This document shows, piece by piece, positions 44,062-52,506 of a stretch of 64,000 bases of DNA (within the stretch, counting starts at the first letter, position 1; every line of letters starts with the position of its first letter). The notes under the pieces were generated by a model that saw nothing but the letters and a program-made list of their open reading frames with translations, did no database searches and was not told the origin of the DNA. The DNA lies in contig JBAYIO010000015.1 of assembly GCA_041665605.1 (NCBI GenBank), positions 5,563-69,562 of the forward strand. The letters are read 5' to 3'. The position numbers and the translations under genes are program-made. Origin of the DNA: CAIPAT01 sp041665605 (lineage in GTDB: Bacteria; Verrucomicrobiota; Lentisphaeria; Victivallales; Victivallaceae).

Positions 44062-45045
44062 TTATGAGACAGCGGACATCTCCAGCAGCCGCTTGATGCT
44101 GACTTCGATGGCGATGCTTTGAGCTTTCAACTGGAGTTCCGGCGTCATTTCCGGAGAGTTGTTTTTGACCTCGGTATTGATAATGTTGATGCGCTGATGG
44201 AGTTTCCCCCAGTTGGCCCGGAAGTATTCCAGTTGTTCTCCGGTGTAGCTCAAGGGGATGGGCTCGGGATCCGGAGCAAGGCCGGGGTATGCAGTCCAGG
44301 CGTCAATGACCTGATGCGCCCATTGGATATTTTCCGGTTCTTTGGCGGGGCTGGAGAACTCCCGGCTGCAAAGGAGGACTTCGCAGTTATAGCGCTTCTG
44401 TCTGAACTCCTCGCACTGGTGGAGATCGAACCAGGCTTCAAAATGGTATTGCGCGTCGAGTTTGTGAAACAGTCTGAAATAGGATGATTCCTGGGTCCGG
44501 TTGGGTTCGGCATAGCGGAATTCCCCGATCTGTTCGTAGACGATGCCGACTGGATCAGGGGCGTTGTAATCGCGGATGTCCCAGACGTTCAGGCGTTTCC
44601 ACATGTGCCCGGGATTTTCGGGATCATCGCCGCGCATCCAGCACCAGAAGCGTTCGTTGTCGCAGTACGAGCCGTCCCAGCAGTCAACCGGAGCCTTTTC
44701 GCGGCCGCAGGGGTTGCCGTTCGGGCAGAAGGACAGGACAGTTCTGCTCAGTACCTCTTTCAAGTCCAGAGCGGTCGGCCTGCCGTAAATGTCTTTGCCG
44801 GTGACCAGTTGTTCGATGACGTCAATCATGCCGGCGGTGGTGCCGGGTTCATGGGCGTGCGGCTGGGAGAAATAATGAGCCCGTTTCCGCGCGGCCGGAA
44901 CCGTGAAGTCGGAAATGGTGACGCCGTAGACTTTGTACCCGGAATAAGAATCCACATGGTCGATCCGGATAATGTCCGGGTTAAGGTTCCGCCATTCCTG
45001 GATTTTGGCTTCGAGTTCATGCTGGCGGCAGGGGAAATTCTTCAT
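44062..45045 (-). CDS. M14-like zinc carboxypeptidase family protein
   Basis: A 327-residue protein without signal peptide. QPHAHEPGTT supplies the HxxE zinc motif of M14 peptidases. FCPNGNPCG corresponds to the substrate-binding Asn-Pro segment, and WFDLHQCEE supplies a third metal histidine region. The exact substrate is unknown; relatives process peptidoglycan peptides, poly-amino acids or aspartyl/glutamyl conjugates. The usual catalytic Glu near the C-terminus cannot be fixed with confidence. It lies 15 bases after rsmH in the same orientation and probably shares its transcript. The stop is 36 bases from repeat locus B. Confidence 0.7.
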   Translation of the reverse strand: MKNFPCRQHELEAKIQEWRNLNPDIIRIDHVDSYSGYKVYGVTISDFTVPAARKRAHYFSQPHAHEPGTTAGMIDVIEQLVTGKDIYGRPTALDLKEVLSRTVLSFCPNGNPCGREKAPVDCWDGSYCDNERFWCWMRGDDPENPGHMWKRLNVWDIRDYNAPDPVGIVYEQIGEFRYAEPNRTQESSYFRLFHKLDAQYHFEAWFDLHQCEEFRQKRYNCEVLLCSREFSSPAKEPENIQWAHQVIDAWTAYPGLAPDPEPIPLSYTGEQLEYFRANWGKLHQRINIINTEVKNNSPEMTPELQLKAQSIAIEVSIKRLLEMSAVS

Positions 45046-45060
45046 TCGGCTGACTCCTGA

Positions 45061-46107
45061 TTATTTTGCCGCTTTGACCGCCCAGCGGAGTTGGGCGCAT
45101 TTGGAGCGGGGGTTGTCGTATCGTTCCCGGGCTGTCGCCCGTATGGGGAATTTGCTGTAATCGGAGTATGCGCCTGATTTGAAACCTTCTTCAAAGGACT
45201 TCTTGACGCGGTTGTCTTCGCCGGAATGGAAGGCCAGTATGGCGGCTCTGCCGCCGGGTTTCAGCGCGAAAGGGAGCGCCAGCAGCATTTGATCCAGAGC
45301 GCTGAATTCATCGTTTACCGCGATGCGCAGCGCCTGAAAAGTCCGCTGCAGCGACCTGGTCACTTCTTTTTCCCAGTCGGCAAGCTTCACCGGCTCGAGG
45401 GCTTCGCGAACGGCATTGGCGAGCGTGGTGGTGGTCGTAATCTTATCGCGATACTTGAAAATCAGCCTGGCGATTGCTTTGGAATGAGGTTCATCGGAAT
45501 TGATCCGGAGGATTTTTTCGAGCGCGCTTTCCGACAGTGCCCGGATCAGTACGGAGGCCGGCTGGCCGCGTTCCGGGTTGAGGCGCAGATCGAGCGGGCC
45601 CGCGTTTTTGAACGTAAACCCGCGTTCCGGATTGTCAATTTGCATCGAGGATACGCCGAGATCGGCCAGGATGAAATCGAAGCCTCCGCCGGCTTCCGGC
45701 AGCAGCTTGAGAATCCCGGCGAAGTTGAGTTTTTTCACGGTCAGAACGGTTTCATCGAAGCCCAGCCCGCGCAGCCGTGATTCGGTGCGGGGCAGTTCGA
45801 GCGGGTCAACATCGATCCCGAACAGCCGTCCGCCCGGAACAATGCGTGATAAAAGTTCTCCGGCATGTCCGCCGAACCCGAGAGTGGCGTCGAGTCCGGT
45901 TTCGCCGGGTTGCGGGTTCAGCACCTCCAGAATCTCGCTGACGCATATCGGGCGGTGCATGCCGGCCGGAGTGCGGCCGCTTTCAAGCACCTTCCGGACA
46001 TCGGCGGCATATTTGTCGGGGTTGAGTTCCTTGTATTTCTCTTCAAACTTGCGCGGATGGGTCCCGCTGTATCTGACGCGGCGCGTTTTCTCCGGTTCTT
46101 CGCTCAT
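45061..46107 (-). CDS. rsmH: 16S rRNA (cytosine-1402-N4)-methyltransferase
   Basis: Methylates N4 of C1402 in the ribosomal P site. It has 348 residues, somewhat longer than the usual 310 because about 45 charged residues precede the conserved HRPICVSEIL. The SAM motif is GLDATLGFGGHAGELL (residues 71-86). DFILADLGVSSMQID, the central LRINTDEP-like segment KILRINSDEP, and GGRAAILAFHSGEDNRVKK are all family hallmarks. Here it is not part of a division/cell-wall cluster with mraZ or ftsI, as in many bacteria, but precedes an M14-like peptidase. No strong ribosome binding site is seen. Confidence 0.95.
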   Translation of the reverse strand: MSEEPEKTRRVRYSGTHPRKFEEKYKELNPDKYAADVRKVLESGRTPAGMHRPICVSEILEVLNPQPGETGLDATLGFGGHAGELLSRIVPGGRLFGIDVDPLELPRTESRLRGLGFDETVLTVKKLNFAGILKLLPEAGGGFDFILADLGVSSMQIDNPERGFTFKNAGPLDLRLNPERGQPASVLIRALSESALEKILRINSDEPHSKAIARLIFKYRDKITTTTTLANAVREALEPVKLADWEKEVTRSLQRTFQALRIAVNDEFSALDQMLLALPFALKPGGRAAILAFHSGEDNRVKKSFEEGFKSGAYSDYSKFPIRATARERYDNPRSKCAQLRWAVKAAK

Positions 46108-46157
46108 GTTAAATGTTCTCTATAAATCAGGTTGAAGCGTGCCGCAGGGCGGGATGC

Positions 46158-46475
46158 CTATTTCTGCTCAAAAGTAGTGACGGTCCATGCGCCGCCGCTG
46201 TCTTTTTTCAGCGTGAACTCCCATTTGCGGGAACTGTTGGTGACGACACACGAGACCACCGCCTGGGCGCTGTCATCCTTCAGGATATCCATTCTGGTGG
46301 CTTTAAGCCCGTAGCTCTTTACTTGCAGAAAGTTGTCGACAGCCTGCTGAAAAGCAACAGTGTTGTTGTTTACCGCCGGCGCCGTCTCCGCCGCCTTTTT
46401 GCCGCAGCCCGAAATGAATATGACCATAGTTGCCGCAAGCGCCATTGATGTAAGCTTGATATATTTGTTTCTCAT
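46158..46475 (-). CDS. Small lipoprotein of unknown function
   Basis: A 105-residue protein with a lipoprotein signal: basic start, hydrophobic stretch and lipobox ISGC with the lipidated cysteine at residue 24, followed by GKKAAE. The mature part of about 80 residues (FQQAVDNFLQVKSYGLKATR, then WEFTLKKDSGGAWTVTTFEQ) looks like a small alpha+beta fold of the kind seen in NTF2-like or DUF4878-like lipoproteins. It is 50 bases upstream of rsmH, same strand. AGGAAAA supports the start. Confidence 0.8.
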   Translation of the reverse strand: MRNKYIKLTSMALAATMVIFISGCGKKAAETAPAVNNNTVAFQQAVDNFLQVKSYGLKATRMDILKDDSAQAVVSCVVTNSSRKWEFTLKKDSGGAWTVTTFEQK

Positions 46476-46534
46476 TCTCAGATTTTCCTGTGTTAATAGA
46501 GAATTTAATTGCTATGATAAATTACACCGTCTAA

Positions 46535-47092
46535 TCAAGTATATCCAATTAATTTCAAGGAAAAATTTGCGCGGTGAAGCAGAACCGGTTCAAGCATTCC
46601 GTCCGTCAGGCTGTAAACGGAGATGGTATCAAGCATAAATCCGGTATCCGTCCGCGGCAGACGCCGCAATTCCCGCAACTTCAATTCCTGCTCATCTTCA
46701 TACAGGATTAAAGTGCAGTGCGGAGTGTACGGGAACGGGCAGCAGGCGAAGCGGACAGGCGATTCCGCCAGCATCTGCTGTATTTCGATAAAGGGCTCGG
46801 CAGGCAGGACAGTGTAATAACAGATGCCGCAGTCGGGAAAGCGGTTAATTGCGCCGAAATGCGCGGTAAACGGTTCTGTCGCGGCGGCGATGCGGTCGAC
46901 AGCCGCAAAGACTGCTTCAGGAGACTGTCCTTCCAGCACAGTGCCGAGTCCGCCCGAACCGGCCAGTGTAATTTCCACAGACATATCGGCCCGCGCCGGA
47001 TCAAACCGCCGCCGGATTTCACGGACAATGTCCGCCGCTGGCGATGGCACATTGAGGACAATATATGTCGGATCGGCAAAAGTATTTTCCAT
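46535..47092 (-). CDS. 2'-5' RNA ligase-superfamily (2H phosphoesterase) protein with one degenerate motif
   Basis: A 185-residue protein of the LigT/2H phosphoesterase type. The second HxT/S motif is present in YTPHCTLILY (about residue 128). The first motif position reads SVEITLAG, with Glu where the family has His, so catalysis may be lost or altered. The N-terminal strand YIVLNVPSPAADIVREIRRRF and the spacing between motifs fit the family. GTG at 47095 directly precedes ATG 47092. It is possibly an RNA-binding rather than RNA-cleaving protein. Confidence 0.7.
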   Translation of the reverse strand: MENTFADPTYIVLNVPSPAADIVREIRRRFDPARADMSVEITLAGSGGLGTVLEGQSPEAVFAAVDRIAAATEPFTAHFGAINRFPDCGICYYTVLPAEPFIEIQQMLAESPVRFACCPFPYTPHCTLILYEDEQELKLRELRRLPRTDTGFMLDTISVYSLTDGMLEPVLLHRANFSLKLIGYT

Positions 47093-47284
47093 CACTCATA
47101 ATCCAGACTTCACAATATGTTAGGATGAATTTAATCCTTGTTCCGCAAAAGTGCAAATCTCATTTAATTTTACTGCTGGAATGCAGAATCCGGTTGCATT
47201 TGCCGAATGACAAGGCATAGTTATTGCAGGGTTCCGGAAATGTTTCCGGAGTTTGCGCGTAACAATTCAAAAGGTCAGGTCTAT

Positions 47285-47917
47285 ATGCAGGAAAATCGTT
47301 TTGACAAGGCGGCGTTGAACTGGGATGACGCGCCGGAACGTGTTGAAATGGCGAAGCACTTTGCCACGGCGATTGAGGATATTATTCCTTTGGATTCGAA
47401 TATGCAGGTGATGGATTTCGGGTGCGGCACCGGAAATGTCGCCGTCCGTCTGTCGCCTCTCGTGGGAACAATTACCGCAGTTGACTCTTCCGCCGGCATG
47501 ATCAGTATGCTGGAGAAGAAGCTGGCGGGATCAGACCTGAAAAACATCAAGCCGTTTTTAGCCGAGTTTGATGAGGATAATTTCCGGAACGCGAGTTTTG
47601 ATTTGATATATTCCTGCATGACATTTCACCATATTGAGGATATTGAGCATGTGCTGCGTCTTTTTTATAAGATGCTGAATCCCTGCGGCTATCTGGTCCT
47701 GATTGATCTGGCAAAAGAAGACGGTTCGTTCCATGATGACAATACCGGAGTGGTTCATTTCGGCTTCGACCAGGAACTCCTGAACCATACACTCGATGAA
47801 ATTGGCTTTACCGACATCTATTCCAGGACGGCATACACCCGGGTGAAAACTCTGCCTTCAGGGATATCCCGCGAATATCCCATCTTCCTGATTACCGGGA
47901 TGAAATCCATCGGCTGA
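47285..47917 (+). CDS. Class I SAM-dependent methyltransferase
   Basis: A 210-residue methyltransferase. The SAM-binding motif I is VMDFGCGTGNVAVRL, the acidic motif II is ITAVDSSAGMI, and motif IV is FDLIYSCMTFHHIED. The substrate is unknown; relatives methylate small molecules. The open frame extends upstream to 47207, but ATG 47285 has AGGT seven bases upstream and begins at the usual QENRFDKAALNWDD opening, so the extension is not included. It stands alone between a divergent 2H gene and uvrA. Confidence 0.85.
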   Translation: MQENRFDKAALNWDDAPERVEMAKHFATAIEDIIPLDSNMQVMDFGCGTGNVAVRLSPLVGTITAVDSSAGMISMLEKKLAGSDLKNIKPFLAEFDEDNFRNASFDLIYSCMTFHHIEDIEHVLRLFYKMLNPCGYLVLIDLAKEDGSFHDDNTGVVHFGFDQELLNHTLDEIGFTDIYSRTAYTRVKTLPSGISREYPIFLITGMKSIG

Positions 47918-48039
47918 CATTGGCCTGTCAAGAGCCATAATCCGGAGTATTTTTGGCGGTCAGCCTATTGATATTTTGCCGGTTTGGCGGTAAAGTCTAG
48001 CTTGTATTTATTGACTTTATTTTATGAAAGCAGAATGGA

Positions 48040-50907
48040 ATGTTTAAGAATATTATAATTAAGGGAGCGTCGCAGCACAATCTCAAAAATATTGATGTTG
48101 AGCTGCCGCGCAATAAGCTCACGGTGATCACCGGTTTGAGCGGTTCCGGGAAATCGTCGCTGGCGTTCGACACGCTTTACGCGGAAGGCCAGCGGCGCTA
48201 TGTCGAGAGTCTTTCCGCCTACGCCCGCCAGTTCCTGGACCGGATGCAGAAACCGAAAGTCGAGCATATTGAAGGTCTCTCTCCGGCGATTGCCATCGAA
48301 CAGCGTTCAGCCGGGGCCAATCCGCGTTCCACGGTGGCCACCACCACGGAAATCTACGATTATCTGCGGCTGCTGTACGCCCACACGGGGATTCCGCACT
48401 GTCCGCAGTGCGGCGCGGAACTGCATCCGCAGTCGGCCCAGTCCATCTGCGAAAAAATCGAAGGATTCCCCCCCGGACTCAAATTGCTGCTGCTGGCCCC
48501 TTACGTCAACGGCAGAAAAGGCGAACACAGAGACATTATTGAAAAGATGCGCGCCGACGGCTTCGTCCGCGCCAGGATTGACGGCAAGTTCGTCATGCTC
48601 GAAGATAAGATCAAGGATTTGGAGAAAACCAAGCGGCACACCGTCGAAGCGGTGGTTGACCGTCTGGTCACCGGCAAACTGGACAGCGCCAGGCTGAGCG
48701 ATTCGGTGGAAGTCGCGTTGAAGCATGGGGAAGGAATCATGACCCTGCTGCTGGAAAAGACTGACGGCAAACCGGATTCCTGGAGCGAAGAACAGGTCAG
48801 CGAACATCTAGCCTGTTTGAAATGCGCCATGAGCTTCGGCCAACTGGCCCCGCGTAATTTTTCGTTCAACAGCCCCTACGGCGCCTGTACCGCCTGTCAC
48901 GGGCTCGGCACGCAACTGATCATGGATCCGGCGATGGTGATTCCCGATGATTCGCTGTCCATCCGCAACGGTGCCATTCCCGGCTGGCGGCGCGGGCCGC
49001 GCCGCCTTATCATATATTATAATATGCTGATGAGAAAACTTGCCGAGTCATATAATTGTCCGGAAATGGTGACCATGCCGTTCCGCGACATTCCGGAGAA
49101 ACTTAAGCATGTGCTGTTATTCGGCAGCGGCGAGGAAAATCTGGAATTCGACTACACTATCCGCGGGCATAAACTGCGCTGGTCGAAGCCTTTTGAAGGC
49201 GTTCTCGCCAATTTGCAGCGGCGGATGACCGAGACCGAAAGCGAGTCCGTCCGCGAACGGCTGAAGACATACATGAGCCGCAGGCTTTGCCCGGAATGCA
49301 ACGGCGCCAGGCTCAACCCCGTCAGTCTGGCGGTCACCGTCGGCGGCATGCAGATAAATAAGTTCAACGCGATGTCGGTAAACGAAGCATTTGATTTCAT
49401 TGCCGTACTTCAACTGAATGACGAGGCGAAGGTGATTGCGGCGGATGTTGTCCGCGAGATTTCCTCGCGTCTGGGATTTCTGAAGGATGTCGGGCTGGCG
49501 TATCTGACGCTGGACCGCGAGAGCGGCACATTATCCGGCGGCGAGGCGCAGCGCATCAGACTGGCGACTCAGCTCGGCTGCGGCCTGGTCGGGGTGCTGT
49601 ATATTCTCGACGAGCCCAGCATCGGGCTGCATCAGCGCGACAATGAGCGGCTGCTTAATACTCTGGAAAAACTCCGCGACATCGGCAATACCGTGATCGT
49701 GGTGGAGCATGATCTGGATACGATCAACCGTGCGGATTACGTGGTTGACCTGGGGCCGGGCGCGGGGGCTCACGGCGGCGAAGTCGTCGCCTGCGGCACT
49801 CCGGCAATGGTGAAGAAATCTGAAAAATCCCTTACCGCCGCTTATATGAATGGTTCAAAATTTGTGCCGGTCCCTGAAAAACGGCTGGAAGGCAACGGCA
49901 AAAAATTGCTGATCAAAGGCGCATCCCATAATAATCTGAAAAAAATCAATGTCGGAATTCCGCTGGGTACTTTCTGCTGCGTCACCGGGGTTTCCGGTTC
50001 CGGCAAAAGCACGCTGGTCAATGAGATTCTGAAAAAAGCGTTGAACCGCCATTTCGGCGTCGGCGACAATATCCCGGGAGCGCATGAATCGATTGAGGGC
50101 CTTAATTATATAGATAAGGCGATTGTGATCGATCAGAGCCCGATCGGGCGCACGCCGCGTTCGAATCCCGCGACTTATACTGACGCTTTCGGGACTATCC
50201 GCAATCTTTTTGCCGAACTGCCGGAATCGAAAGTCCGCGGGTACAAACCGGGGCGGTTCAGTTTCAATGTCAAGGGCGGCCGCTGCGAAGAATGTCAGGG
50301 CGACGGCATAAAAAAGATCGAAATGCAGTTTCTGTCCGATGTCTATGTGCAGTGTTCGACCTGCGGCGGCAAGCGTTTCAACCGCGAAACGCTGAGCGTA
50401 TATTTTAAAAAGCGGAATATTGCCGACGTGCTGGACATGACCGTTGACGAGGCGGTGGATTTTTTCAGTGCGCTCCCGTCGCTGTACCGGAAATTGAAGA
50501 CGCTCCAGGAAGTCGGCCTGGGTTATATCCATCTGGGTCAGCCTGCCACCACGCTGTCCGGCGGCGAAGCCCAGCGGGTGAAACTGGCCGCCGAACTGGC
50601 CAGGATACCGCGCGGCCATACCTTATATATACTGGACGAACCTACGACCGGACTGCACCTGGCCGATATTGAGCAATTGCTGAAAGTGCTGATCCGCCTG
50701 CGCGACGTCGGCAACACGGTGCTGGTAATTGAACATAACCTGGACGTGATTAAAGTTGCAGACCACATTGTCGACCTCGGCCCGGAAGGCGGCGACAAAG
50801 GCGGTTATCTGATCGCCGAGGGCACACCCGAGAAAGTTGCCGGGAACTCCCGTTCATTTACCGGGCTTTACTTGAAACCCTACCTCAAGAAAAGGAAACA
50901 GCCCTGA
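48040..50907 (+). CDS. uvrA: Excinuclease ABC subunit A
   Basis: The damage-recognition ATPase of nucleotide excision repair. At 955 residues it is full length. It has two ABC modules: Walker A GLSGSGKSSLAFD (near residue 32) and GVSGSGKSTLVNE (near 650), signatures LSGGEAQRIRLATQL and LSGGEAQRVKLAAEL, and Walker B ILDEPSIGLHQ and ILDEPTTGLHL. Zinc-binding cysteine pairs appear as CPQCG, CLKC with CTACHG, and CEEC with CSTCGGKRF. The ribosome binding site is weak. No LexA-type box was recognised upstream. The AEC permease gene begins one base after the stop. Confidence 0.97.
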   Translation: MFKNIIIKGASQHNLKNIDVELPRNKLTVITGLSGSGKSSLAFDTLYAEGQRRYVESLSAYARQFLDRMQKPKVEHIEGLSPAIAIEQRSAGANPRSTVATTTEIYDYLRLLYAHTGIPHCPQCGAELHPQSAQSICEKIEGFPPGLKLLLLAPYVNGRKGEHRDIIEKMRADGFVRARIDGKFVMLEDKIKDLEKTKRHTVEAVVDRLVTGKLDSARLSDSVEVALKHGEGIMTLLLEKTDGKPDSWSEEQVSEHLACLKCAMSFGQLAPRNFSFNSPYGACTACHGLGTQLIMDPAMVIPDDSLSIRNGAIPGWRRGPRRLIIYYNMLMRKLAESYNCPEMVTMPFRDIPEKLKHVLLFGSGEENLEFDYTIRGHKLRWSKPFEGVLANLQRRMTETESESVRERLKTYMSRRLCPECNGARLNPVSLAVTVGGMQINKFNAMSVNEAFDFIAVLQLNDEAKVIAADVVREISSRLGFLKDVGLAYLTLDRESGTLSGGEAQRIRLATQLGCGLVGVLYILDEPSIGLHQRDNERLLNTLEKLRDIGNTVIVVEHDLDTINRADYVVDLGPGAGAHGGEVVACGTPAMVKKSEKSLTAAYMNGSKFVPVPEKRLEGNGKKLLIKGASHNNLKKINVGIPLGTFCCVTGVSGSGKSTLVNEILKKALNRHFGVGDNIPGAHESIEGLNYIDKAIVIDQSPIGRTPRSNPATYTDAFGTIRNLFAELPESKVRGYKPGRFSFNVKGGRCEECQGDGIKKIEMQFLSDVYVQCSTCGGKRFNRETLSVYFKKRNIADVLDMTVDEAVDFFSALPSLYRKLKTLQEVGLGYIHLGQPATTLSGGEAQRVKLAAELARIPRGHTLYILDEPTTGLHLADIEQLLKVLIRLRDVGNTVLVIEHNLDVIKVADHIVDLGPEGGDKGGYLIAEGTPEKVAGNSRSFTGLYLKPYLKKRKQP

Positions 50908-50908
50908 A

Positions 50909-51820
50909 ATGATGACTCAGGTTTTTCTGGCAATTGTCGAGACATTTGGAATGTTCGCGGTCGGCGCACTGGTCATGCATCTGAAATTTTTAGATGAAAA
51001 GGACCTCAATAAGCTGAGCAGATTGATCGTCGATATCTTTTTCCCGATGCTGGCTTTCGATTCGATCACCCGCAATTTCGATCCTTCCCAGCTTAAAGAA
51101 CTGTGGTTGATGCCAACCCTTGGTTTCGGCCTGATGCTGTTCGGCGGAATTTTAGGTTTCGGCTTGAAATACGGCATGCGCAACCGCACCCATGACCGGA
51201 TGGTGACTTTTCATCATTTCTGCGCGGTGAATAATTATCTATTCCTGCCGCTGATAGTTATTTTCAATCTATGGGGGGAAAAGTATCTGGCGCTGCTGTT
51301 CATTATGAACATCGGCTCGACAATCGGGTTCTGGACGCTCGGAGTAGGCATTCTGGCGGGCGGCGATGTGAGGAAGACTTTTAATAATATTTTCAGCATC
51401 AATCAGGCGGCGGTGGTTTTAGCATTAGCCTTTTGCTTTTGCAGGATACCGGTGCCGGTTATCGTAGGGAATGTTTTTCACAAGCTGGGCAGTTGTTCCG
51501 TACCGCTGATTCTGCTGCTGATTGGCGCTGCGATTTATCATTCCCCGCAATTATTTAAAGATAAATGGGACATCTTTTATATGACTGCGGTGCGGCTGGT
51601 TATCATCCCGGGTTTTGTCATTCTTATTCTGAACAATCTGCCGCTGCCGGCGGAAGTGTATAAAGTCACTTATATTGTCGCGCTGATGCCGGTGTCAGCC
51701 GTTTCGGCGGTTATCACCAAGCGTTTCGGCGGCTCGCCGGAGTTTGCCGGACAGTCGATTATTTTTACCACCGTCACTTCTCTGCTCACGATTCCGCTGA
51801 TGCTTATTTTTATGAAGTGA
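50909..51820 (+). CDS. AEC-family (auxin efflux carrier-like) permease
   Basis: A 303-residue inner-membrane protein with about ten predicted helices. AIVETFGMFAVGALVMHL opens the protein, LSRLIVDIFFPMLAF is the family's first conserved half, and AVVLALAFCFCRIPVPV marks the second repeat. The last helix carries SIIFTTVTSLLTIPLMLIF. The family exports weak organic acids or related solutes. Its start is one base after the uvrA stop, so it is translationally coupled to a DNA repair gene with no obvious functional link. The 3' end overlaps convergent recX by 11 bases. Confidence 0.88.
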   Translation: MMTQVFLAIVETFGMFAVGALVMHLKFLDEKDLNKLSRLIVDIFFPMLAFDSITRNFDPSQLKELWLMPTLGFGLMLFGGILGFGLKYGMRNRTHDRMVTFHHFCAVNNYLFLPLIVIFNLWGEKYLALLFIMNIGSTIGFWTLGVGILAGGDVRKTFNNIFSINQAAVVLALAFCFCRIPVPVIVGNVFHKLGSCSVPLILLLIGAAIYHSPQLFKDKWDIFYMTAVRLVIIPGFVILILNNLPLPAEVYKVTYIVALMPVSAVSAVITKRFGGSPEFAGQSIIFTTVTSLLTIPLMLIFMK

Positions 51821-52271
51821 AATCCTGCTCGTCAAACAGTTTTCTGATGACATCGGAGGAGAATCCCCGTGAAATCATGAAACGGAAGGCTTTCTCCCGG
51901 CGTTTTTTATGGTCCGGCTCTCTTGCCAGTGATTTCATTTTTCTGGCGAATACTTCCGCAGCCAGCCGGGATTCGTCATTTTCCCTGCCGCCTGCAACTT
52001 CATTGATGATGTCTTTGTCTATGCCTTTCTTATATAGCATTAACTTAATCTTGTAAGGGCCGCAGCCTTTGCTCTTCAGTTCCTCGGTGTAATCTTCAGC
52101 AAGCAGATGATCATTTATAAGATTAAGGCGCAGGCATTCAGCAACTGCCGCATCAATATCCCGGCGCGCAAATTCTTTCTTGAAAAGTTTATTGCGCAGT
52201 TCCTGGGCGCTGTGGGCGCGGCGGGACAATATTTTCAATGCGGCGTCCATGATTTGCGGCGAATTATTCAT
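51810..52271 (-). CDS. recX: Regulatory protein RecX
   Basis: A 153-residue RecA modulator made of three-helix repeats. Family features are ALKILSRRAHSAQELRNKL at the start, LNLINDHLLAEDYTEELKSKG in the middle, the G-PYKIKLMLYKKGI segment and FRFMISRGFSSDVIRKL at the end. CGGAGC eight bases upstream supports the start. recA is not in the window. It converges with and overlaps the AEC gene. Confidence 0.92.
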   Translation of the reverse strand: MNNSPQIMDAALKILSRRAHSAQELRNKLFKKEFARRDIDAAVAECLRLNLINDHLLAEDYTEELKSKGCGPYKIKLMLYKKGIDKDIINEVAGGRENDESRLAAEVFARKMKSLAREPDHKKRREKAFRFMISRGFSSDVIRKLFDEQDFTS

Positions 52272-52506
52272 AAGTTTGCTCCGTGATTGTAAATCTATAT
52301 CACAAGTATAATAGTCCGCATCAGGAGCAATTGCAAAAACAGTGCTCGATTATAATATTCCGGATATTAGGAATCGGCACTGAATAAACTATGCTCTTGC
52401 ACCGTTTTCTTGAATGCTTTTCACCCCGCTTGGCCGTTACATATCGGTATGCGCCTCGCAAGCAACCCGAAAATCAAATCAAGATATTCGGTGAAAATTC
52501 AATAGT

